A stretch of 64,000 bases of DNA from Nocardioides sp. SYSU D00065 (GTDB taxonomy: Bacteria; Actinomycetota; Actinomycetes; Propionibacteriales; Nocardioidaceae), in assembly GCF_017916425.1 (NCBI RefSeq), contig NZ_JAFMSX010000004.1:62001-126000 (forward strand), written 5' to 3'. How positions within the stretch are numbered: position 1 is the first letter of the stretch; every line of letters begins with the position of its first letter. A program made the translations under genes and the position numbers. A model generated the notes under the pieces. The model was not told where the DNA came from, did no database searches, and worked only from the letters and a program-made list of their open reading frames with translations. Shown piece by piece: positions 1-8,258 of this stretch.

Positions 1-242
1 CCGAGACCCAAGAGGTCGAGGCGGCCGAGCAGCAGGTGTCCTTGGCCCGCTACGCCGTCATGCTCGATGCCGACGTCACAGGGTTCGCCCTCGAGGACAT
101 CTGCAAGGTCACCGCCGTCGAGGGCAACGGCGACGCCTGGCTCGTCGGGCGCGAGCTCACGGTCTACGCCTTCGGCGGCGCGTCGCTGCACTGGGAGCGG
201 CGCCTGCTGTGCACGGACTCCCTCGAGACGCAGGAGCAGTGA
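1..242 (+). CDS. phage head closure / connector protein, 5' end missing
   Basis: The reading frame is already open at the window edge, so only about the last 79 residues are seen. A GTG at 36 lies inside the frame but is probably not the true start, because coding sequence continues upstream of it. The order (this gene, then an HK97 gp10-like protein, then a tail-terminator-like protein, then major tail) matches the head-tail joining region of siphoviruses, so a head closure or stopper role is inferred from position. I see no diagnostic motif. Its TGA overlaps the next ATG (TGATG), which suggests translational coupling. Confidence 0.55.
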   Translation, partial: ETQEVEAAEQQVSLARYAVMLDADVTGFALEDICKVTAVEGNGDAWLVGRELTVYAFGGASLHWERRLLCTDSLETQEQ

Positions 243-604
243 TGGCCAGCAGCGACGCCTCCGAGTTCCATGGTCTGGCGGTCAAGCTGCAGCGCGCGTC
301 CGCGCAGGTCGGCGCAGCCGCAGCCGCCGCGGTGAGGAAGACCGCCTTCGACATCGAGGCCGACGCGAAGGCCCTCGCGCCCGTCGACACGGGCAATCTC
401 CGCAACAGCATCTCCACCGACATCACCGGCGACGGCCGCTTCGGGGCCATCACCGCCGACATCGGCCCGACCGCCGAGTACGGCGCGTTCGTCGAGTACG
501 GCACCTCCCGCATGGGGCCGCAGCCCTACATGGCCCCGGCGTTCGAGCGTCGCGAGCCGACGCTGACAGCTGCGCTCGAGCAGATCGGGGAGCAGCTGCT
601 GTGA
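242..604 (+). CDS. HK97 gp10-like head-tail / tail component
   Basis: A 120-residue protein. The central stretch VDTGNLRNSI, followed by a short glycine-rich strand, then YGAFVEYGTSRM and PYMAPAFE, is the hallmark of the HK97 gp10 family, a small neck or tail-completion protein of long-tailed phages. The ATG at 242 overlaps the upstream stop, and its own stop overlaps the GTG of the next gene (GTGA), so the three head-tail genes look translationally coupled. Family assignment is from these conserved residues; the exact place in the virion is inferred. Confidence 0.85.
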   Translation: MASSDASEFHGLAVKLQRASAQVGAAAAAAVRKTAFDIEADAKALAPVDTGNLRNSISTDITGDGRFGAITADIGPTAEYGAFVEYGTSRMGPQPYMAPAFERREPTLTAALEQIGEQLL

Positions 605-1017
605 CGTCAGCCCAGGACGTCCACGACCAGGTCTGGGCACTCCTCGACGCGGTACCCGGGATCAACACCTACGACGGCGAAGTGCCCAGCACCCCGCCGC
701 TCGACGAGGACGACCGCGTCCACGCCTACGCGGTGCTGTACGTGTCGGCCGGCCGCCGCGCCGCGCTGATGCTTGACGGCACGCAGTCGTCGCTGTTCAG
801 CGGCTTCCAGGTCACCTGCGTCGGCGGCGACCCCACACGCGCGCTGTGGTGCGTCGACCAGGTCCGTGCAGCGCTGCTCGGCGCCTCCGTCACCGTCGAC
901 GACCGCGAGCACCTCATCACCGCCAGCGAGACCGACCCCGGCCCCGTGCGCCGCGACGATGACGTCACCCCGCCCAGGCACTACGTGCCCGACCGCTACG
1001 ACCTGTTCATCCCCTAA
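601..1017 (+). CDS. phage tail terminator-like protein
   Basis: 138 residues from a GTG that overlaps the stop of the gp10-like gene. An upstream extension of the same frame exists but runs across the two previous genes, so the GTG at 601 is preferred. The size, an N-terminal alpha-helix (QDVHDQVWALLDAV), a mixed beta core with VSAGRRAALMLDG, and position directly before the tail tube genes fit the tail terminator / minor tail completion family (lambda gpU-like role). There is no single catalytic motif, so the name rests mostly on synteny. Confidence 0.65.
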   Translation: MTSAQDVHDQVWALLDAVPGINTYDGEVPSTPPLDEDDRVHAYAVLYVSAGRRAALMLDGTQSSLFSGFQVTCVGGDPTRALWCVDQVRAALLGASVTVDDREHLITASETDPGPVRRDDDVTPPRHYVPDRYDLFIP

Positions 1018-1041
1018 CCCGCCATCACCCGAGGAGCAGCC

Positions 1042-1254
1042 ATGGACGAGTTCGTGCGCGTCGCCGACAAGGAGACCGGACACCACATGTCCATCCCCAA
1101 GGCGCGCTTCGACGCAGACCCCACCCTCTGGCGCGAGCTCAAGAGCGACGCCACCTACGCCGACGGGACTCCCCGGCCGGCGAAGTACAAGACCGACGTC
1201 TCGACCGAGGCGACGAAGAAGAGCGGCAACCAGGCCGCGGACATCAAGGAGTAA
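1042..1254 (+). CDS. small phage protein between tail terminator and tail tube
   Basis: 70 residues, highly charged, starting at an ATG with a good ribosome site (GAGGAG seven bases upstream). It ends three bases before the ATG of the major tail gene. The N-terminal half (VRVADKETGHHMSI) resembles the start of short actinophage proteins found just before the major tail protein, but I recognise no named domain. Probably a small structural or assembly protein made with the tail tube. Confidence 0.6.
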   Translation: MDEFVRVADKETGHHMSIPKARFDADPTLWRELKSDATYADGTPRPAKYKTDVSTEATKKSGNQAADIKE

Positions 1255-1257
1255 GCC

Positions 1258-1802
1258 ATGGTTGCCCCCGTCAAGCCCCGCAAGGTCCAGATGAACGGCC
1301 GCCAGTCGTTCTGGCTGGTGCCCGCGATCGCCGCCCCCGCGGCGCCGAAGATCACCGAGATCAACACCGTCACCGGCATCAACCTGTCGTGCTCGCTGCT
1401 CAAGACCTTCGCCGGCCTGCAGCCGTCGTTCAGCAAGGTCACCCTCGACCAGTACCTCTGCGAGGTCGAGTCGTTCGAGGCCAACGACACCACGTCGTGG
1501 ACGATGCCCGACATCGTCGGCGGGTTCGACCCGCAAGCCGCCCAGGCGTCCGACGACAAGAAGGCGTTCGAGTTCCTCCGCAACGCTTCACCGGGTTCGC
1601 GGTGTTCCGCAACGGCATCGTTGCAGACCAGACGAACCCGGACGCCGTGGTGGGCCAGTTCTTCAACGTCGCTCCGGTGAGCATCACGAAGGCGGTCGAC
1701 ACCTCGGACCCGTCCACCCCGTCGAACATCGCGACCTTCTCGGCCGGGGTTTCCGTGACCGGCTCGCCGGCGATGAACGTCGCCGCCGTCGCCGGCCCCT
1801 GA
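1258..1802 (+). pseudogene. major tail (tube) protein, interrupted by a frameshift
   Basis: Two overlapping frames together make one plausible tail tube protein of about 181 residues. Frame 1 runs from ATG 1258 and is protein-like up to KKAFEFLRN near 1584; after that it turns into low-quality sequence and stops at 1680. From about 1586 the sense continues in the other frame (FTGFAVFRNGIVADQ to the stop at 1802). The change equals loss of one base; restoring one base near 1584-1586 (for example AAC GGC TTC) joins them. There is no slippery heptamer at the junction, so this looks like a mutation or a sequencing error, not recoding. Position just before the tail chaperone supports the tail tube call. 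Confidence 0.75.
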
Positions 1803-1849
1803 CCCACCGCTGATCCACCCGGGCTGATCCGCCAGGCAGCCACCCGATC

Positions 1850-1886
1850 GGCCCCCGGCCGCGATGACGAGACGCGGCCGGGGGCC
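1850..1886 (+). terminator. strong hairpin after the tail tube gene
   Basis: A perfect 14-bp inverted repeat (GGCCCCCGGCCGCG / CGCGGCCGGGGGCC) with a 9-base loop, followed by TTCTC. Terminators directly after the major tail gene are common in siphoviruses and would set high tail tube expression relative to the downstream tail genes. Just after it there is a short tandem of CGTCACCT before the tail chaperone ribosome site. Confidence 0.75.
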
Positions 1887-1921
1887 TTCTCGTCACCTCG
1901 TCACCTCGTCAGGAGCACCCG

Positions 1922-2467
1922 ATGGCACAGACCCAGACCCGCTTCTTCCCCGACGGCGACTACCCCGCCCTCCTCAACCAGGCGTTCGCCGCGTACGAAG
2001 CCGCGCAGAAGGACGAGCAGAGCAACGGCGAGGGCATGCTCCTCGCGCACGAGCAGACGACATCCGAGATCCTCCGGCAGGAGTACGAGGACCTCCGCGC
2101 CCAGGCGCGCGCCGATGCCGAGAGCAAGAACCGCGTCGTCGAGATGCGCGCCATCTCTCGCCGCGAGTGGCGTCCGCTGAAGAAAGCTCACCCGCCCCGC
2201 CTCGAGGGCGACGACGTCAGCGCCGACGTGGCGCGCGGTGACCGTCTTGCGGGCGTCAACACCGACAGCATCGAGGACGACCTCGTTCACGCAACGATCG
2301 TGAAGCCCCACTTCGAGACCCGCGAAGCCTTCGACGCCTGGGCTGACGACCTGTCTGAGGGCGAGTGGAAGACCCTCGTCCGCGACGCCTGGAAGCTCGC
2401 GAACGTAGCGCAGGTCGACCCAAAAGCGCTGCCGCCGTCGCCGACCCGGAGCAACGGCGAGAACTGA
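1922..2467 (+). CDS. tail assembly chaperone, short form (gpG-like)
   Basis: 181 residues from an ATG with AGGAG ten bases upstream. It sits between the tail tube and the tape measure gene, the fixed place of the lambda gpG-type chaperone. The C-terminal half (FDAWADDLSEGEWKTLVRDAWKLAN) resembles actinophage tail chaperones. A CCCAAAA heptamer lies in the right phase at 2419-2425, 42 bases before this frame ends, and lets a minority of ribosomes continue in the -1 frame to make the long form. Such chaperones bind the tape measure during tail assembly and are absent from virions. Confidence 0.85.
   Translation: MAQTQTRFFPDGDYPALLNQAFAAYEAAQKDEQSNGEGMLLAHEQTTSEILRQEYEDLRAQARADAESKNRVVEMRAISRREWRPLKKAHPPRLEGDDVSADVARGDRLAGVNTDSIEDDLVHATIVKPHFETREAFDAWADDLSEGEWKTLVRDAWKLANVAQVDPKALPPSPTRSNGEN
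2419..2425 (+). promoter_or_regulatory. programmed -1 ribosomal frameshift site CCCAAAA
   Basis: In the zero frame this reads C CCA AAA, a canonical X XXY YYZ slippery heptamer (GAC-CCA-AAA). A shift back by one base at this point moves ribosomes from the gpG frame into the open frame that ends at 2787. It lies where dsDNA tailed phages conserve this event, between the tail tube and tape measure genes. The GC-rich stretch just downstream could form a stimulatory structure, which I did not fold. Confidence 0.85.
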
Positions 2468-2787
2468 GGGTCGCCCTCAAGCACGGGCTGTTCCCCGTCT
2501 GGGACGACCTCCCCGAGGAGAAGCGCGAACTGCTCCTCGCCTACGACGAAATGGTCTGCCCCCGGTGCGGGAATCTCACGGCCGAATGCTCCGACCCGAC
2601 CCGCGACTGGCACCCCCGTACCGCAGTGTGCTGGCCCTCGGCCACCCGCGAGTGGGCGCAGGGCGTGCTCCACAAGAAGCACGCCAAGGACGACCTGCCC
2701 GACAACGAGTTGCCGTACCTCGCCGGCCGCTACGTCTGGGTGTCACAGCAACCGCCCGCCGACGGCGAGGACGAGTTCGCGAACTAG
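2425..2787 (+). CDS. T extension of the tail chaperone (made only as gpGT fusion)
   Basis: This frame has no convincing start of its own. It is read after the -1 shift at 2419-2425 and adds about 120 residues to the first 168 codons of the short form, giving a fusion of about 288 residues. It contains a likely metal-binding cysteine cluster (MVCPRCGNLTAEC, then a later C in AVCWPS) and an aromatic tail. The downstream product DLPEEKRELLLAYDEMVCP looks well conserved in style, unlike a shadow frame. The stop TAG at 2785-2787 overlaps the end of a small gene on the other strand. Confidence 0.8.
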   Translation, partial: SAAAVADPEQRRELRVALKHGLFPVWDDLPEEKRELLLAYDEMVCPRCGNLTAECSDPTRDWHPRTAVCWPSATREWAQGVLHKKHAKDDLPDNELPYLAGRYVWVSQQPPADGEDEFAN

Positions 2788-2960
2788 TCGGAGCTGGTGC
2801 GGAACAGGCCGACCGCAGCTAGGGCGAGCCCGCCGATGCCGAGCAGCACGGCGAGCGCACGAGCGATCACAGCTGGCTGGTCGTCGAGCACCAGGAACAG
2901 CAGCGCGCACACGAGCGCCGCGCAGATCAGACCTGCACCCTGCCGGACTTCCTTCGCCAT
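2784..2960 (-). CDS. small two-helix membrane protein on the opposite strand
   Basis: 58 codons from ATG at 2960 down to TAG, shorter than usual ORF cut-offs. The product starts MAKEVRQGAG, has two hydrophobic segments (about residues 9-25 and 31-52) joined by a short DDQP turn, and ends FRTSSD. It is the only gene facing left within the tail operon and exactly fills the gap between the chaperone stop and the tape measure start, which argues it is real. The ribosome site is weak. A moron-like role such as superinfection exclusion is possible but unproven. Confidence 0.5.
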   Translation of the reverse strand: MAKEVRQGAGLICAALVCALLFLVLDDQPAVIARALAVLLGIGGLALAAVGLFRTSSD

Positions 2961-2991
2961 GCCCGCACGTTACCCCGAGAGGTGGTGAGCC

Positions 2992-5900
2992 GTGACAGAC
3001 CGGACCGTCGTCTACCGCCTGCGGGCGGAGGCCCAGCAGTTCACCGCCCAGATCAAGGGCGCCGGCGCCGCCGTTGGCGCCACCGCAGACAAGATGACGG
3101 CGGCCAGCAAGGAGACCGCCAAGTTCCACCAGGGCATGGACTCCCTGGGGTCGACGGCGGGCAAGGTCGGCCTGGTGGCCGCGGCGGGGCTGGGCGCCGC
3201 TGTGGTGAAGGCCGCCGACTTCGACGCGGCGATGAGCAAGGTGTCTGCCGCCACAGGCGAGACGGCCACCAACATGGACCGTCTGAGGAAGGCCGCGCTC
3301 GACGCCGGTGCACAGACCGTGTTCTCGGCGACCGAGGCCGCGGACGGCATCGAGCAGCTCGCCAAGGCCGGCGTGAGCACCACGGACATCCTGAACGGCG
3401 GCCTGAGCGGGGCGCTGGACCTCGCCGCTGCTGGCGAGATCTCTGTCGGCGAGGCCGCGGAGGTCGCAGCGAAGGCGATGACGCAGTTCGGGCTCGCCGG
3501 CAACCAGGTGCCCCACATCGCCGACCTGTTGGCCAGCGCAGCCGGCAACGCGAGCGGCGAGGTGTCCGACTTCGGAATGGCTCTGTCGCAGTCCGGGCTC
3601 GTCGCCGACCAGGTCGGCCTGTCCCTCGAGGAGACGACCGGCGGACTCGCAGCGTTCGCTTCCGCGGGGCTGCTGGGCAGCGACGCCGGCACCTCGTTCA
3701 AAACGATGCTAGGCGCGCTCACCCCGAACAGCGCCAAGGCCGCGAAGCAGATGGAGGCCCTCGGTCTCAGCGCCTACGACTCGCAGGGCCAGTTCATCGG
3801 CCTGGCTGAGTTCGCGGGCCGACTGCAGACGTCGCTCGGCGACATGACCGACGAGCAGCGCCAAGCCACGCTCGAGACCATCTTCGGGTCCGACGCGGTC
3901 CGCGCCGCGGCGGTGCTGTACGAGCAGGGCGCCACGGGCATCGAGAAGTGGACGAACACGGTCGACGACCAAGGCGCCGCCGCTCGCATGGCCGGTGAGC
4001 GGCTGGACAACCTCAAGGGCGACTTCGAAGCCCTGGGCGGCGCCGTCGAGACCGCCCTGATCGGGATCGGCAGCAGCTCGCAAGGCCCACTGCGTGCCGT
4101 GACCCAGGGCGTCACGGCGATGGTCAACGACTTCGGCGAGCTCCCGGACGCCGCGCAGACCGCCACGGCTGCGGTGATGGCCGGTTCAGCGCTGGTCGGC
4201 GGGTCGGTGTGGGTCGGCACCAAGGTCGTGCAGGGCATCGCGAACACCGGACAGGCGCTGTCCGACCTCGGCTACGACGGCGACAAGGCGACCAAAGCCA
4301 TGAAGGGTCTCGCGACCGCCGGCGCCGGTCTGGCGGTTCTCGGAACTGCGGCTGTCGCGATCCGCGCGGTGCAGGAAGCGACCGACGAGACCGTCGCCGG
4401 CGTGGAAACGCTGCAAGGCCGGCTCATCGACGTGGCGAACACGCCGTCTGGGTTCTCCATCAACATCGGCAAGGAGTTCGATTCTCTCGCCGAGAGCATC
4501 GACCGGGTCACGGACAAGTCGAAGTCCGAGGCGTTCTTCGACGGACTCCAGACTCCTTTCGAGCCGCTGTTCGGTGAGGGCGCCGCGCTGCGTGAGGCGC
4601 GCACGGAGATCGACGCGCTCGACGAGTCGCTCGCGGCACTGGCCGCCTCGGGCAACGCGGACGTCGCCGCCGACGCTCTGGCCAGGATCACGGAGGGCTA
4701 CGGCCTCACCGAGGAGCAGATGGATGGCCTGCTGTCGCAGCTGCCGAAGTACGACGAGGCGATGGCCGGCATCGAGAACCAGACCAAGCTCGCGGGCGAC
4801 GCGACCAGCGACACCGCTGCGACCACCGAGGACCTAGGCGGCGCGTTCGAGGACGCCGGAGAAGCCGCGCAGGACTTCAAGGACCTGATGGACAGCCTCA
4901 ACGCCGTGCTCGGCGGGCGGGCGGACATGCGGGACTATCAGGCCGCGATCGACGACTTCAGCCAGTCGCTGAGGGAGAACGGGCGTACCTTCGACATCAA
5001 CACGGAGAAGGGCCGGAACAACCAGGCGGCGCTCGACAACATCGCGGCCTCCGCGCTCGCCGTCGCCGAGAACATGAGCCAGGCGCAGCGGCAGAAGTTC
5101 CTCACTGCCGCGATCGCCGACATCCGGACCATGGCCGAGCGGATGGGCCTCCCGAAGAGTGAGGTCCGCAGGCTCATCGAACTGCTCCGCGAGGCGAACA
5201 ACGCCGACGTGAGCCCGAAGATCAACGTCGACACCGCCCAGAGTCTGTCGAAGATCCAGGCGGTGCGGAACTCGATCGAGTCGTTGCGGAATCGGAACCT
5301 CACGGTCACCACGGTCTACAAGGTGGTCCGCAACGCAAGCGACGCGCTCCCCTACCGCGGCGAGGCCGACGGCGGGGTGCTCGACTTCTATGCCGCCGGC
5401 GGGATCCGCGAGAACCACGTCGCGCAGATCGCCCCGGCCGGCACATGGCGAGTGTGGGCCGAGCCCGAGACCGGCGGCGAGGCGTACATCCCTCTCGCAG
5501 AGTCGAAGCGCGCGCGGTCGATCGACATCTGGGAAGAGGTCGGCCAGCGCCTGGGCGTGGAGTTCGAACGCTTCGCGGACGGGTCCGCAGGCGACGACCG
5601 CAAGCGCAAGCCGCGGAAGGTTGGCGCAGCGTTCGATAGCGCCGCCGAGATGACCCCGAACCACGCGATGCTGCAGATGCAGGCCGACGCGACGGCGGCC
5701 GCGTTCGCAACCGCCCGGCAGTTGACCGATTCGGCCCGGATCCAAGAGCACGCCGCGGAGACGGCATTCCTTGCGGCCCAAGACCAGGTCGAGGCTGCCG
5801 AGCAGAACACCCGGGCCGCCGAGGAGGGACTGCGCTCTGCCGAGTCCATCCGTGACGCCACCCAGCAGATGCGCGACTCGCTGGCCGACTCGGTGTCGTC

Positions 5901-6426
5901 GCAGTTCACCGGCTCGCTGCTCGGGGCCGGGCTGGCAGGGCTGACGCAGACGCTCGGGCGGGACATCAACGCCGGGTCCTCGATGGACACCACTCTGCAG
6001 GCGCTAATCGACGCTGGCTTGGACACCACCGGTCCAGCAGCTGGGCTGCTGGCTGAGATAGCGGCGTCAGAGGACCTCCGCACCGCCACCGAGCTGCTCG
6101 CGGCCGCGCAGATGGACCCCGAGTTCCTGACGATGATCGAGCAGCAGTACGCCCAGCGGGCACAGATCAACACCGGGCGCGGCGCGCTCGTCGCGGACGC
6201 CATGTACTCGCAGCAGCTCGCTTCCGAGAACGCCGCCGTCGCCGTCGCGACCGCCCAACTGGCCCAGGCCGAGGCCGCCGAGGCCGCCGCCACCGCGCGT
6301 GCTGCAGCCCTCGAGTCGCACCTGGGGCATGTACAGGACCAGCTCGACGCGCAGCGCACAGCGACGGAGAACCTCGCCGACCAGCTGAGGGACGCACTGA
6401 ACAGCGTCGTACGACCGGGAAGGTAG
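2992..6426 (+). CDS. tape measure protein
   Basis: 1144 residues, by far the longest phage gene here. The start is the GTG at 2992 (AGAGGTGG upstream). An N-terminal coiled region leads to a TP901-type tape measure core at about residues 70-290, with the typical stretches AAGLGAAVVKAADFD and EAADGIEQLAKAGVSTTDI, then hydrophobic helices near 385-460. The C-terminal third (about 890-1135) is alanine- and glutamine-rich coiled coil. It sets tail length and passes through the tail tube; by the usual 0.15 nm per residue rule the tail would be about 170 nm. Its neighbours (chaperone before, distal tail after) fit exactly. Confidence 0.95.
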   Translation: MTDRTVVYRLRAEAQQFTAQIKGAGAAVGATADKMTAASKETAKFHQGMDSLGSTAGKVGLVAAAGLGAAVVKAADFDAAMSKVSAATGETATNMDRLRKAALDAGAQTVFSATEAADGIEQLAKAGVSTTDILNGGLSGALDLAAAGEISVGEAAEVAAKAMTQFGLAGNQVPHIADLLASAAGNASGEVSDFGMALSQSGLVADQVGLSLEETTGGLAAFASAGLLGSDAGTSFKTMLGALTPNSAKAAKQMEALGLSAYDSQGQFIGLAEFAGRLQTSLGDMTDEQRQATLETIFGSDAVRAAAVLYEQGATGIEKWTNTVDDQGAAARMAGERLDNLKGDFEALGGAVETALIGIGSSSQGPLRAVTQGVTAMVNDFGELPDAAQTATAAVMAGSALVGGSVWVGTKVVQGIANTGQALSDLGYDGDKATKAMKGLATAGAGLAVLGTAAVAIRAVQEATDETVAGVETLQGRLIDVANTPSGFSINIGKEFDSLAESIDRVTDKSKSEAFFDGLQTPFEPLFGEGAALREARTEIDALDESLAALAASGNADVAADALARITEGYGLTEEQMDGLLSQLPKYDEAMAGIENQTKLAGDATSDTAATTEDLGGAFEDAGEAAQDFKDLMDSLNAVLGGRADMRDYQAAIDDFSQSLRENGRTFDINTEKGRNNQAALDNIAASALAVAENMSQAQRQKFLTAAIADIRTMAERMGLPKSEVRRLIELLREANNADVSPKINVDTAQSLSKIQAVRNSIESLRNRNLTVTTVYKVVRNASDALPYRGEADGGVLDFYAAGGIRENHVAQIAPAGTWRVWAEPETGGEAYIPLAESKRARSIDIWEEVGQRLGVEFERFADGSAGDDRKRKPRKVGAAFDSAAEMTPNHAMLQMQADATAAAFATARQLTDSARIQEHAAETAFLAAQDQVEAAEQNTRAAEEGLRSAESIRDATQQMRDSLADSVSSQFTGSLLGAGLAGLTQTLGRDINAGSSMDTTLQALIDAGLDTTGPAAGLLAEIAASEDLRTATELLAAAQMDPEFLTMIEQQYAQRAQINTGRGALVADAMYSQQLASENAAVAVATAQLAQAEAAEAAATARAAALESHLGHVQDQLDAQRTATENLADQLRDALNSVVRPGR

Positions 6427-8247
6427 GTGCTGGTTGTGACGTGGGCGATGATCCTCAACGGCGGGGAGTTGATACGCGACGGCGAGCCAGTACGGCACGA
6501 AGTCGATGGCGCAGCGTTCAAGGTGGCCGTGCTCCGCGAAGGCACCGGCTTCGGGAACCCGGAGACGCTGACCAAGACGATGAACACCCTGATGACACAG
6601 GGCTCCTGGGAGACCACCGACCCCAAGCGGGGCAACCGGGCGCCTGCCTTGATGATCGAAGTCGAGGGCGAGACCGCCGACGGCCTCAACGCTGGCGAGG
6701 TGTGGTTGTCCGCGCTCATGGGGGACTTCAACGCTGCCGACTGGGCCGGCGCGTTGGAGTGGCTGCCGCCGCGACAGTCGGTGTGGACGGTGTTCGACGT
6801 GACGTCGTGCTACATCGAGAGGTCCCAGGACAAGCGTTGGGACCTCGACGAGCACAGGTTCGTCCGCACCTACCGGGTGCCGATCCGAGCGCTGCCGCAC
6901 GCTCGTTCGCGGGACAAGACCATCACTCCCGCCCAGCCCAGTTCAGCGTTCGTCGATGTCCAGATCGACAGCGGCACATCCACGTCCGGCTGGTCCGCTC
7001 GGTGGAACCTCGGCATCGACCCGAACGGCGGGACGGCCATCACGCCCACCGTGGTATCTGGGCACATCCGTGTCACACGCTCGACCGGACCCAGCTCCTA
7101 CGAGTCCGTCGGCCTGCGCCGCAACGTCACGATCCCGACCGACACGCCCTACCTGCGCGTGGACCGGCGCACCTACCAGGCCGCCACCTCGCCCGCTCAC
7201 GACATCTACGTCACGACCTCGACCGGCGCCCGGTACTCCATGCCGGCTGTCGCAGCGACCAAGACCGATGTGGGCGGCGGGATCACCCAGACGATCTCCT
7301 ACTACCGCGTTCCCGCCGACATCAGCAACGTCGAGGTCGTCGCGACGATCGACCGGAACGTCACCGGCGCCTACCTCGAAGTAGACCAGCTGCGCCGGGT
7401 CTCGTCACTGCCTCCGTCGTCGACCGGCCGACAGAAGGTGCAGACCCTGATCCCGGGCGGCTCGGCGCCCGCCGAGGGAAGCCTGCAGGTCGAGTCCGCC
7501 GCTGCGACGAAGCTCGACCGGGTCATCGTCTACACCTACCCGCTCGGCAGGCCGATGCCGACGCTGGCCGCCTACCGGGTGTCGCCGACCACTGGCCAAA
7601 TCGCCGACACCGACACGATCCATGGCCAACGCTGGCCGTTGGCCAACATCGTGGCGTTTGAAATCCCGGCCTGGGCGCTGCACGTGCAGGGCATGGCAGC
7701 GCTGTACGCGAAGGTCAGGTGCGACACCGCGTCCGCGACGTTGTCCTGGACGATGTCCGCGGTAGTCGGAGACACCTACGTAGCCTCGAAGACCGGACGA
7801 GTCACGGTGACCGGCCCCAGTAGCCGATGGCAGATGGTCGCGCTCGGCCTCGTCGACGTTCCCGGTGCCCGCATCGGCACCAACGGCCGCGTGCGGATCA
7901 CGATGGTCAAGTCCGCGGGGTCCGGGACGCTGTGGTTCGACGAGGGCTGGACGTTCGGCGTCGACGAGAACTCGGCGCTCTCGATCGTGGACTGCGGAGA
8001 AGGCGCCGCCAGCGTCGGTGCGTCGGCCTCCCAGCTGTGGATCGACGCACCGTCGGCCGTCGCACCCGCCGGCTCCGTGACCGCCGGCCACGGCGGCCGG
8101 GCGAACGAGTACGCACCGTCCGACTACGTCCACCAGGTACACAGGTTCCCCGCCGAAGGCGTGTCAGTGCTGACCGCGGCCTTCGGCTCCGAACCGAAGA
8201 CGGGTCTCGACCACTTCCGCCGCTGGACCCACCACGCCGGATCCTGA
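6427..8247 (+). CDS. distal tail protein / minor tail protein
   Basis: 606 residues directly after the tape measure stop. The chosen GTG at 6427 abuts the upstream TAG; GTG 6436 and ATG 6448 are alternatives. The first 150 residues show the distal-tail (Dit-like) pattern with a beta-rich domain (FKVAVLREGTGFGNPE, then RAPALMIEVEGET) and a tail-tube binding style seen in actinophage minor tail proteins. The middle and C-terminal parts look like carbohydrate-binding beta sandwiches (LEVDQLRRV, LWFDEGWTFG). It would form the hub between the tail tube and the tip. The family call is moderate and the position strong. Confidence 0.75.
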   Translation: MLVVTWAMILNGGELIRDGEPVRHEVDGAAFKVAVLREGTGFGNPETLTKTMNTLMTQGSWETTDPKRGNRAPALMIEVEGETADGLNAGEVWLSALMGDFNAADWAGALEWLPPRQSVWTVFDVTSCYIERSQDKRWDLDEHRFVRTYRVPIRALPHARSRDKTITPAQPSSAFVDVQIDSGTSTSGWSARWNLGIDPNGGTAITPTVVSGHIRVTRSTGPSSYESVGLRRNVTIPTDTPYLRVDRRTYQAATSPAHDIYVTTSTGARYSMPAVAATKTDVGGGITQTISYYRVPADISNVEVVATIDRNVTGAYLEVDQLRRVSSLPPSSTGRQKVQTLIPGGSAPAEGSLQVESAAATKLDRVIVYTYPLGRPMPTLAAYRVSPTTGQIADTDTIHGQRWPLANIVAFEIPAWALHVQGMAALYAKVRCDTASATLSWTMSAVVGDTYVASKTGRVTVTGPSSRWQMVALGLVDVPGARIGTNGRVRITMVKSAGSGTLWFDEGWTFGVDENSALSIVDCGEGAASVGASASQLWIDAPSAVAPAGSVTAGHGGRANEYAPSDYVHQVHRFPAEGVSVLTAAFGSEPKTGLDHFRRWTHHAGS

Positions 8248-8258
8248 GGGAGTTGCTC

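Noticed and set aside
1560..1600. Programmed frameshift in the tail tube gene
   Set aside because: No slippery heptamer or stop-proximal site is present; a one-base loss explains it better.
1389..1802. Separate downstream gene from ATG 1389 in place of a frameshifted tail tube gene
   Set aside because: The part before about 1586 in that frame is arginine-rich shadow; only the segment after it is protein-like and continues the upstream protein.
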